A DNA stretch of 18,822 bases from Rhodococcus sp. (in: high G+C Gram-positive bacteria) (GTDB lineage: Bacteria; Actinomycetota; Actinomycetes; Mycobacteriales; Mycobacteriaceae). Below the pieces are notes generated by a model. It was not told the DNA's origin and searched no databases. It worked only from the letters and a program-made list of their open reading frames with translations. A program made the translations under genes and the position numbers. Location: NCBI GenBank assembly GCA_012515885.1, contig JAAYXN010000480.1, positions 1 to 18,822 on the forward strand, given 5' to 3'. This document shows positions 1 through 5,681 of this stretch, piece after piece. Position 1 is the first letter of the stretch. Every line of letters starts with the position of its first letter.

Positions 1-536
1 CGATCTGGGAAATGGGGCGCTAAACCTTCACCGATGCGTGTGACATGGGAAATGCACTCTTGCAATTCGGTGATATCCGGACTGTCACTGCCGTACCCGA
101 CCATGATGTCGATGATCCCTGGTTCGACCCCAACCGTGTAGTTGCAGGAAATATTAGGGAAATCTGAGATCACATACGGCCGTCCGCTTACGGTGCCTTC
201 ATCCATTGTTCGGAACCTCTCATCAGATTTCCGGCGTTCGAGCGGATAGTCCATCACCATAACGCTCATCGTCGTTCTAGGCTGCCGCATCCAGTATCCG
301 CAGATAAGCCTCGAAGGGCTGTTGCCGCTCCTGGCTTCTGGCTCTTTCTCGTCTAGTTCGAGTCGGATTACAGTGTCTTCAGGGATGTTTGAGCAAGGTT
401 CCCAGGAAATTGTGCGCGACTCGGCCGCGCTAGTGGTCTGGGCGGGTGGGGTCTCCGCTGTAGGTCCTCCACAGGCTGTGGCAGCGATGGCAATCGCGCA
501 AACAACTACCGCAGTCCTCTTTGCGCGAACGGTCAC
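1..536 (-). CDS. DUF3558-type lipoprotein, partial (C-terminus beyond left edge)
   Basis: I translated this frame by hand; it is open for 178 codons to the window edge. A GTG start at 536 overlaps the stop of the upstream gene as GTGA (533-536), which argues for translational coupling. The N-terminus has basic residues (Arg4, Lys6, Arg7), a hydrophobic stretch (about 9-21) and Ala-Thr-Ala-Cys at 19-22, a plausible though non-ideal lipobox with Cys22 as the lipidated residue. A Thr/Ser/Pro-rich linker (25-42) follows. The mature part has four cysteines, at 48 (Trp-Glu-Pro-Cys), 79, 131 and 161, which could form two disulfides; this spacing resembles DUF3558 lipoproteins of mycolic-acid actinobacteria. 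The gene is last in the PPE/EspG cassette, so it probably acts at the outer face of the membrane with the ESX products. Family membership is by pattern only, and no molecular function is established. Confidence 0.72.
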   Translation of the reverse strand, partial: MTVRAKRTAVVVCAIAIAATACGGPTAETPPAQTTSAAESRTISWEPCSNIPEDTVIRLELDEKEPEARSGNSPSRLICGYWMRQPRTTMSVMVMDYPLERRKSDERFRTMDEGTVSGRPYVISDFPNISCNYTVGVEPGIIDIMVGYGSDSPDITELQECISHVTRIGEGLAPHFPD

Positions 537-1027
537 AGAGATTCTCCGATCACAGCAATATCTGCTCGCAGAGCTTCTTCCTGGCCTTGATACGCCGCGA
601 GTGAACGTTCAAGCATCGTCTTGAACGCCAAAGCAGCTTTTCGATTCGCGCGAGCGTAACCAACCATTGTGTTCGGGTCATCGGTAGCGCCACCTTCACC
701 CTGAGCCTTGACCCGGAACTTGTTCGCAAGTTGCGCAGCGGAAGGGATGTGACGGTCACCGAGTCCGTAGTCTTCAAGTACCAACGTCTTACGGGCACGT
801 TGCTCAAGCGCGTTCATGTCGTCCGCGAGTTCCTGGCAGCCCGCGATATACAGCCGCATCTCATCCGGGTCCATCAACAGTTGCTTACCCGCAGCGGTGG
901 TGGTACCCAACAGATTCCGTTCGTTCCAGGCTGCCTGGACAACGTCGTTGATGCTCTCCTGGAACGACGGTTCCCTAACATCCTGCGCGTCTAGCGCACC
1001 ATCAACATCGGCCTGTGGTGTGGTCAT
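533..1027 (-). CDS. Helical protein of unknown function in ESX cassette
   Basis: I do not recognise this 164-residue protein. The ATG at 1027 is preceded by a purine-rich ribosome-binding stretch (GGGGAAAG, about 6 bases upstream). There is no signal peptide or membrane segment. Apart from a Gly/Asp/Thr-rich hinge (about 108-121), it reads as mostly alpha-helical: amphipathic stretches at about 20-40, 54-82 and 122-160, rich in Ala, Glu, Leu and Arg. There is one cysteine (Cys64). It lies 84 bases downstream of the EspG gene and overlaps the lipoprotein gene by 4 bases, so it is almost certainly co-expressed with the PPE-like protein. By size, helicity and position it could be the PE- or WXG100-like partner of the PPE-like protein, or a cytosolic accessory factor. 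This is inference; no YxxxD/E secretion tail is evident at its C-terminus. Confidence 0.75.
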   Translation of the reverse strand: MTTPQADVDGALDAQDVREPSFQESINDVVQAAWNERNLLGTTTAAGKQLLMDPDEMRLYIAGCQELADDMNALEQRARKTLVLEDYGLGDRHIPSAAQLANKFRVKAQGEGGATDDPNTMVGYARANRKAALAFKTMLERSLAAYQGQEEALRADIAVIGESL

Positions 1028-1111
1028 TGAACTTTCCCCGTCCTATCAGTCTTAGCTCGAAATTATCGCTAACGTGCCTTCTCTAACTACCTCACCGGAA
1101 CCGGCTGGCCG

Positions 1112-1864
1112 CTACCAGCCGCCGCGTTCTTCCTCATCCCGGAAATCCTGAACCCCCTCAGCAACCAGGGTTCCCAGCTCACGAGCCAACACCTCAGGGC
1201 CGCCCGGACGCACCTCGCCGCGGCTGCGTGTCGTCACAAGATACCGGCCATCCCGATTCAAATCGACCCACGACAAACGACCCAACAAATGCTTGCGACC
1301 AACACGAGGCCCCCGATACACAGTGATATTGCCTTCACCAATACGGCCACGCTCATACGCCTTCTGCAACGAAGCAGGCTCAGGGGCAGCCCACGGATCG
1401 CGCAACACATTGCGCGGCACCTCATCACCCGAAGACGGATCATCGCTGACCGGGGCGAAGACCCGACTACCACCAGCATTAGCGGGCAGCGAACCAATCA
1501 CCCGCTCCGGAAACTGAGATAACCCGCCAACCCCCAACAAAATTCGCGGCCCATCGCCGGAAACAACCTCAGCAGCAATCGCCGCGTACTGACCTAACTG
1601 TGCAGCACACACCCGAACCTGCTGATCGAGCACCTCACCAAAAACCTCGATATACACCTCAGGCTCAGCCAACACCCGCGCCGCCAAACGAAAATACTCA
1701 TACTTCTGTTCATCGAACACTCGCTCAAGCTCATTGATCGTCCGCGCAAGATCGTCACGGTCGTCAAGCTGCGGGGTGACCTGCAGCGGGTGTGGTGGGT
1801 AGTCGCCAGAAGCTCTACGCCACAAAGCAAGAAAATGTTCGGGAACCAATTCGGTAGTCAACAC
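1112..1864 (-). CDS. EspG-family ESX (type VII) secretion chaperone
   Basis: The product is 250 residues, the usual EspG size. EspG proteins bind the helical tip of cognate PPE proteins in the cytosol and keep them soluble for type VII secretion. The N-terminus (Leu-Thr-Thr-Glu-Leu, then a Leu/Trp helix and Pro-His-Pro-Leu) matches the family opening. Around 40-75 there is a helix ending Arg-Val-Leu-Ala-Glu-Pro-Glu-Val followed by a beta strand, the family's 'L..LA.P.v' block. The last 60 residues carry the family pattern: a Gly-containing strand, then Trp-Val-Asp-Leu-Asn-Arg-Asp-Gly-Arg-Tyr-Leu-Val-Thr and a terminal helix. A GTG at 1864 or TTG at 1861 can start it; the PPE-like stop lies only 4 bases upstream, so the two are translationally linked. 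The adjacent PPE-like protein is the obvious client. The assignment comes from residue patterns, not a search. Confidence 0.82.
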   Translation of the reverse strand: MLTTELVPEHFLALWRRASGDYPPHPLQVTPQLDDRDDLARTINELERVFDEQKYEYFRLAARVLAEPEVYIEVFGEVLDQQVRVCAAQLGQYAAIAAEVVSGDGPRILLGVGGLSQFPERVIGSLPANAGGSRVFAPVSDDPSSGDEVPRNVLRDPWAAPEPASLQKAYERGRIGEGNITVYRGPRVGRKHLLGRLSWVDLNRDGRYLVTTRSRGEVRPGGPEVLARELGTLVAEGVQDFRDEEERGGW

Positions 1865-1868
1865 CGGC

Positions 1869-3035
1869 CTACACCCCTAACACTGGCGGCACAGCGGGAG
1901 GGAGCTTGCCGATCAACTCTTCACCATGCTTATTGGTTACGAGATACGCCGGAACCTTGTGCTCCTTATCGTCCCCACCGCCGCCGCGGCCCGCTCCCGC
2001 ACCGCCCATCATTCCGCCCATTGGCATACCGCCGCGCCCCATACCTGCGGCACCACCTGCACCCAGCGGTCCGCGCCCACCAGCGCCAGGTCCACCAGGT
2101 TGCCCGGCACCGGGACCAACTCCCGGCCCAGCACCAAACGCGCCACCGCCCGCGCTACCACCAAACCCGCTAGCACCGGCACCCATGCCGCCAGACCCCA
2201 CGCCACCCGGTCCGGTAACACCTCCCGCTGGCATACCAGAACCCGCGAACGGCGCCATACCCCCAGCAGAAGCAGCAGACGTCGACGCAGGGCCACCCAC
2301 ACCAGTAGACGACGGACCGGGCTGCGGGCCACTCTCTGCCTGTTGTCCACCGGCAGAGTTTTCGCCGGTACCTGGTCCGGGCGCCTCACCGAGATCTGAC
2401 GGCTCACTCGCTCCTGGAGCGCTTCCGCCACCGCCAAACGAACCGTTCCCCACGTTCGATCGCGTGCCGCGTGGGCTGGTAGCGCTGTCGTCTACCTCAT
2501 CGACACCAGGAATGAGTGGCAACTCAGGGATACGGGGAACGCGACCGTCCGTGGCGTTGTAATTCGGGCGGTAGTGCTTTTCCATCGTTTCGCGGGCCTC
2601 GCGTTCAGCAGTGATCCGGTCCTCTTCATCCGGACGACCACGCAACCACGCTACCCACCCGGACTCAGGTTGCACCGGGCCTTGGATCTTGACTTTCAAC
2701 TCGTCAATCGCGCGACCCGCGCTGGTAAGCGCCTGGCCAGTGTCCTGAATAGCGAGAGCACCGTTAGTGGCCTCAATCGAGTACCGATCAAACAGTGCGA
2801 CAGCGGCGTCAGCGGCCGAGCCTTCCCAACCGCCGCCCCTGCTGATCGGGCCGATCACATTGGTACCGAATTTGCTGAGCGCAGTGGTCATCTGCTCGGA
2901 AAGATCACCCCAGCTCGTGGTTGTATCGCTCACAGTCGAGCTGTTCATGGCGTCCACGGCAGCTTTGATCGCCGCGTGGCTCCACGTCTCGAACGAACCA
3001 TTCGCGTTCATCGCACGTTCGTCGTATTCAGTCAC
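1869..3035 (-). CDS. PPE-like / WXG-motif ESX substrate with Gly-rich C-terminal half
   Basis: The frame is open up to a GTG at 3083, but the GTG at 3035 has a strong ribosome-binding run (GAGGGGG, 6 bases upstream), so I start there, giving 388 residues. Residues 1-120 form a helical domain with a Trp-Glu-Gly turn at 70-72, the WXG signature of ESX substrates, and long flanking helices (about 16-60 and 73-115). Residues 120-185 are charged and proline-containing. About 186-355 is low-complexity Gly/Ala/Pro/Met, like the extensions of mycobacterial PPE proteins. The last 30 residues return to normal composition (from Glu-His-Lys-Val-Pro-Ala-Tyr-Leu-Val to the Pro-Pro-Val-Leu-Gly-Val end). It is first in the cassette, directly before EspG, and is probably exported to the cell envelope. 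The N-terminal Pro-Pro-Glu triplet of true PPE proteins is absent, so 'PPE-like' is the safer name. Confidence 0.8.
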   Translation of the reverse strand: MTEYDERAMNANGSFETWSHAAIKAAVDAMNSSTVSDTTTSWGDLSEQMTTALSKFGTNVIGPISRGGGWEGSAADAAVALFDRYSIEATNGALAIQDTGQALTSAGRAIDELKVKIQGPVQPESGWVAWLRGRPDEEDRITAEREARETMEKHYRPNYNATDGRVPRIPELPLIPGVDEVDDSATSPRGTRSNVGNGSFGGGGSAPGASEPSDLGEAPGPGTGENSAGGQQAESGPQPGPSSTGVGGPASTSAASAGGMAPFAGSGMPAGGVTGPGGVGSGGMGAGASGFGGSAGGGAFGAGPGVGPGAGQPGGPGAGGRGPLGAGGAAGMGRGGMPMGGMMGGAGAGRGGGGDDKEHKVPAYLVTNKHGEELIGKLPPAVPPVLGV

Positions 3036-3066
3036 CCATTGCCCCCTCTGCAAGAAGCTAACCCCG

Positions 3067-3130
3067 ACAGCTGCCGACCTCACCTAGGCCGACAATCAGG
3101 GCATCAGAGTATCCGACATGAGGCAGCTGT
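3067..3130. repeat. 9-bp inverted repeat flanking the cassette promoter region
   Basis: ACAGCTGCC at 3067-3075 is the exact reverse complement of GGCAGCTGT at 3122-3130. Each arm contains the palindrome CAGCTG, so each could by itself bind a dimeric regulator; the pair encloses the candidate -10. The 46-base spacer makes a simple RNA terminator unlikely. Function is inferred. Confidence 0.4.
3106..3111 (-). promoter_or_regulatory. Candidate -10 box for the PPE-like/EspG cassette
   Basis: On the minus strand this reads TACTCT (TANNNT), about 70 bases before the GTG at 3035. No good -35 element is visible. It lies between two 9-bp inverted arms (3067-3075 and 3122-3130), so a bound regulator could control it. 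The call is weak, based on hexamer resemblance only. Confidence 0.22.
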
Positions 3131-3140
3131 AGTGGAGAGG

Positions 3141-3157
3141 GAGGGGGTAGACGCCAT
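3141..3157. repeat. 17-bp direct repeat, distal copy
   Basis: This is an exact 17-bp match to 3239-3255, the copy inside the 3' end of ectC. The identity stops at both ends. It lies just beyond the hairpin, so the two copies bracket 81 bases (3158-3238). Confidence 0.85.
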
Positions 3158-3206
3158 GCCTTGCTGTTTGCGCCTCGACAGGATGTGGCGGCGCAAACAG
3201 CAAGGC
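3158..3206 (-). terminator. Perfect 17-bp hairpin downstream of ectC (putative terminator)
   Basis: The arms at 3158-3174 and 3190-3206 are perfectly complementary over 17 bp, with a 15-base loop. In the ectC transcript the stem begins 17 bases after the end of the stop codon. No T-tract follows, so it is not a textbook intrinsic terminator, but actinobacterial terminators often lack one. It separates ectABC from the downstream PPE-like gene and may also protect the ect mRNA 3' end. It could alternatively be the core of a small inserted repeat element, since it sits between 17-bp direct repeats. Confidence 0.6.
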
Positions 3207-3223
3207 AGTACACAGTTCTCTAG

Positions 3224-3619
3224 CTAGTCGACCTCGATGAGGGGGTAGACGCCATTCTCGTCATGGACCTCACGGCCAGTGACAGGCGGATTGAAGACGC
3301 AGAGCATCCGCATCTGCGTATCAACCTCGACGCGGTGGCGCTCATGGCCATCGAGCAGATACATCGTTCCCGGCGCCAACTCATACTTGGTGCCGGTTTC
3401 CAGATCAGTCAGAGTGCCGGTGCCCTCTACAAGCCACACGGCCTCAACATGATTGGCGTAATGGAACTCGTTGACAGTCCCGGCCTGAATCGTCGTCTCA
3501 TGGAACGAGAAGCCGACTCGGTCACCGCCCAGAATGATCCGCTTGCTGCGCCAGTTGCCGTTCTCGGCAGTGACATCGCGGTCGGTGTCAGTGATTTCGG
3601 TGGTGGTGCGAACGATCAT
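3224..3619 (-). CDS. ectC: L-ectoine synthase EctC
   Basis: EctC is a cytosolic cupin-fold hydro-lyase that cyclises N-gamma-acetyl-2,4-diaminobutyrate to ectoine, the last step of the pathway. The product is 131 residues, the normal length. It opens with the family sequence Met-Ile-Val-Arg and has Thr-Ala-Glu-Asn-Gly-Asn-Trp at 17-23. The cupin core contains Glu59 (Val-Glu-Ala-Val-Trp), Tyr87 (Gly-Thr-Met-Tyr-Leu-Leu-Asp) and His95, whose 28- and 8-residue spacing fits the described EctC iron ligands. The signature Phe-Asn-Pro-Pro-Val-Thr-Gly-Arg-Glu-Val-His lies at 109-119. The ATG at 3619 has an AGGAGG 11 bases upstream. The gene follows ectB by 56 bases, a gap largely filled by a hairpin. 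Oddly, its last codons lie in a 17-bp direct repeat found again 98 bases downstream. Confidence 0.96.
   Translation of the reverse strand: MIVRTTTEITDTDRDVTAENGNWRSKRIILGGDRVGFSFHETTIQAGTVNEFHYANHVEAVWLVEGTGTLTDLETGTKYELAPGTMYLLDGHERHRVEVDTQMRMLCVFNPPVTGREVHDENGVYPLIEVD
3239..3255. repeat. 17-bp direct repeat, copy within ectC 3' end
   Basis: This exact repeat of 3141-3157 encodes part of the ectC C-terminal Gly-Val-Tyr-Pro-Leu segment. Because this copy lies in conserved coding sequence, the other copy is most simply a remnant of an older ectC end. Confidence 0.85.
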
Positions 3620-3637
3620 GTGAAGCAGAGCCTCCTA

Positions 3638-3679
3638 CTGGTTCTAGCCGTGGCGCTTACTGGGGCAAGCTAGAACTAG
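3638..3679 (-). other. Intercistronic hairpin between ectB and ectC
   Basis: The arms 3638-3648 and 3669-3679 pair over 11 positions with one mismatch (8 contiguous pairs), around a 20-base loop. The hairpin covers the ectB stop codon and ends just before the ectC AGGAGG (3631-3636), so it could affect mRNA processing, termination or ectC translation. Confidence 0.5.
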
Positions 3680-4938
3680 CTGCACACAGAATGCGTTGCA
3701 TCGGCCAGAATGCGCAGGCCATGATCGAGCTCGTCCTCGGTAATCGTCAGCGGCGGAAGCAGTTTGACAACCTCATCCGACGGGCCCGACGTCTCGGCAA
3801 GAAGGCCCTGATCGAAAGCGATACCGCAGACCTTGCTGGCTTTATCCGGGTCAGCGAAGACGAGACCCTGAACGAGGCCGCGGCCACGGGTAGAAACCTG
3901 ACCCTCAAACGTGTTGCTGAGATCGGTGAACGCGTCAGCGATGCGAGCGCCCTTAGCGATCGTTGCCTCGCTGAGCGCCTCATCAGACCAGTAGTGATCC
4001 AGTGCGGCGTTCGCGGTCACAAACGCGGGGTTGTTGCCGCGGAAGGTGCCGTTGTGCTCACCCGGCGACCACACGTCCAGCTCACGCTTGAACAGGGTCA
4101 GAGCCATCGGAAGACCGTATCCACCAATGGACTTCGAGAGAGTGACGATGTCGGGCGTGATGCCAGCGATCTCGAACGAGAAGAACGGGCCGGTACGGCC
4201 GCAGCCCATCTGAACGTCATCCACGATGAGCAGAATCTCGCGCTCAGAGCACAGCGTCGCTAGAGCCTTCAACCATTCCGGACGCGCGACATTGACACCG
4301 CCCTCACCCTGAACGGTCTCCACGATGACCGCAGCAGGACGGTTCAAACCGCTGCCGGAGTCGTCAAGGACGCGGGAGAACCAGTGGAAGTCCTCAGTGA
4401 CGCCATCGAAGTAGTTGTCGAACGGCATGGGGGTTGCGTGCACCAGGGGAACACCCGCCCCCGCGCGTTTCATCGAGTTGCCGGTGACCGACAGTGCACC
4501 CAGCGTCATTCCGTGGAAAGCGTTGGTGAAGTTGATGATCGACGAGCGGCCAGTGACTTTACGGGCCAGCTTGAGGGCGGACTCCACTGAGTTGGTGCCG
4601 GTGGGGCCGGGGAACTGGACCTTGTAGTCAAGCCCACGCGGAGCGAGGATCTTCGACTCGAAAGTCTCCAGGAGCTGGCGTTTAGCAACAGTCTGCATAT
4701 CCAGGCCGTGCGTAATTCCGTCGCTGGCGATGTAGTCGATAAGCGCCGACTTCAAAATCGGGTTGTTATGGCCGTAATTGAGAGCGCCTGCACCAGCAAA
4801 GAAGTCCAGGTATTCCTTGCCATCTTCGCTCCGCAACCATGAGCCGGATGCCGATTCAAAAACAGTTGGCCATCCACGGCTGTAGCTGCGGACCTCAGAC
4901 TCAAGAGTTTGAAAAACATCGGTTTCAACGGTGGTCAT
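3676..4938 (-). CDS. ectB: Diaminobutyrate--2-oxoglutarate transaminase EctB
   Basis: EctB is a PLP-dependent class III aminotransferase that converts L-aspartate semialdehyde and glutamate to L-2,4-diaminobutyrate, the entry step of ectoine synthesis. The frame opens at 4971, but the ATG at 4938 has a GGAGG 10 bases upstream and gives 420 residues, the usual length; it then begins near the conserved Leu-Glu-Ser-Glu-Val-Arg-Ser-Tyr-Ser block. Gly-Pro-Thr-Gly-Thr-Asn (111-116) binds the cofactor phosphate. Ile-Val-Asp-Asp-Val-Gln with Gly-Cys-Gly-Arg-Thr-Gly (238-250) holds the Asp that contacts the pyridine nitrogen. Lys269 in Leu-Ser-Lys-Ser-Ile-Gly-Gly is the Schiff-base lysine, and Thr-Phe-Arg-Gly-Asn-Asn-Pro follows further on. 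It lies between ectA (74-base gap) and ectC in one operon. Confidence 0.96.
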   Translation of the reverse strand: MTTVETDVFQTLESEVRSYSRGWPTVFESASGSWLRSEDGKEYLDFFAGAGALNYGHNNPILKSALIDYIASDGITHGLDMQTVAKRQLLETFESKILAPRGLDYKVQFPGPTGTNSVESALKLARKVTGRSSIINFTNAFHGMTLGALSVTGNSMKRAGAGVPLVHATPMPFDNYFDGVTEDFHWFSRVLDDSGSGLNRPAAVIVETVQGEGGVNVARPEWLKALATLCSEREILLIVDDVQMGCGRTGPFFSFEIAGITPDIVTLSKSIGGYGLPMALTLFKRELDVWSPGEHNGTFRGNNPAFVTANAALDHYWSDEALSEATIAKGARIADAFTDLSNTFEGQVSTRGRGLVQGLVFADPDKASKVCGIAFDQGLLAETSGPSDEVVKLLPPLTITEDELDHGLRILADATHSVCS

Positions 4939-5012
4939 GGCGTGCATTCCTCCGGATAGTTGATCATTCATTTGTTGTGGATTTCGAGCTGGTGTGGATT
5001 TATGGGTGAGAC

Positions 5013-5525
5013 TCAGCCAACAGTGAAGAGGTCTTCTGCCTCGTGACCGTCTGGGAAATCACCGGGTGCAAAGAGCTCCTGCTTGGAGATCTCAACCCCA
5101 CGGCGACGCGCCAAGGCGGTGAACAGGGCAATCGATGCCTCGTTGTCGGGACTGATCGTGGTCTCAAGTCGGGTTACCCCGTCTGCGGCGAGTCGATACA
5201 TAAGTTCGTCAAGCATTTTTGCGGCGATGCCTTTGCCGCGCTGAGACGAATCGACAGCGACCTGCCAGACAAACAACGTGTCGGGCGATTCTGGCCGGAT
5301 AAAACCGGTCACGAAACCTACGGGGCTTCCCTCGGAAACGGCGACCACTGAGCTGCGGGAAAAGTCACGACACCACAGCAGGTACGCGTAACTCGAATTG
5401 AGGTCGAGGACCTGTGAATTCTTTGCGATCTCCCAGAGCCGGACTCCGTCTGAGATCTCTGGACAACGAAACGTCACCGCGTCCGGCGCGGTGGTTGGGA
5501 TAGCGCTAGTTGTATCTGGCGTCAT
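5013..5525 (-). CDS. ectA: L-2,4-diaminobutyrate acetyltransferase EctA
   Basis: EctA is a GNAT-family enzyme that transfers acetyl from acetyl-CoA to the gamma-amino group of diaminobutyrate, the second step to ectoine. The frame is open to 5636, but homologous sequence begins only near Phe-Arg-Cys-Pro-Glu-Ile-Ser-Asp-Gly. I therefore start at ATG 5525, giving 170 residues, close to family length; ATG 5549 is the alternative. Neither start has a good Shine-Dalgarno, and a promoter-like pair ends 10 bases before 5525, so the mRNA may be leaderless. Family blocks seen: Leu-Asp-Leu-Asn-Ser-Ser-Tyr-Ala-Tyr-Leu-Leu-Trp-Cys-Arg-Asp (40-54), Phe-Val-Trp-Gln-Val-Ala-Val-Asp (85-92), and the acetyl-CoA pyrophosphate loop Gln-Arg-Gly-Lys-Gly-Ile (95-100). 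It is the first gene of ectABC. Confidence 0.95.
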   Translation of the reverse strand: MTPDTTSAIPTTAPDAVTFRCPEISDGVRLWEIAKNSQVLDLNSSYAYLLWCRDFSRSSVVAVSEGSPVGFVTGFIRPESPDTLFVWQVAVDSSQRGKGIAAKMLDELMYRLAADGVTRLETTISPDNEASIALFTALARRRGVEISKQELFAPGDFPDGHEAEDLFTVG

Positions 5526-5535
5526 TGGGAATTCG

Positions 5536-5564
5536 AACGTAACAAGCATTCGCGTCGATTTCAC
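5536..5564 (-). promoter_or_regulatory. Candidate ectABC promoter
   Basis: On the minus strand, GTGAAA (5559-5564) and TACGTT (5536-5541) are separated by exactly 17 bases. They match sigma-70-type -35 and -10 boxes at 4/6 and 3/6 positions. Transcription would begin within a few bases of the ATG at 5525, which fits the lack of a ribosome-binding site. Resemblance only. Confidence 0.35.
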
Positions 5565-5681
5565 GGGGGTGCCCAAAATCGGACATCGAACGCCCGTCGA
5601 CGGCGCAGGTGAGACGCCTTTTGTGAGGATGGTCACATCTTTGTAACTCGCTGCGTCTGAGGATGGCTGTGACGCGTGGTG

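Noticed and set aside
1906..2562. Long plus-strand frame encoding a very proline-rich protein
   Set aside because: It is antisense to the Gly/Ala-rich part of the PPE-like gene; the proline richness is just the complement of glycine codons.
4976..5001. Direct repeat TGTGGATTT twice in the ectA-ectB gap
   Set aside because: Only 9 bp and weakly DnaA-like; no supporting context, and one could occur by chance in a short spacer.
5653..5675. Possible terminator hairpin (GCGTC/GACGC) after the helicase gene
   Set aside because: Only 5-bp arms with a 13-base loop and no T-tract; too weak to call.
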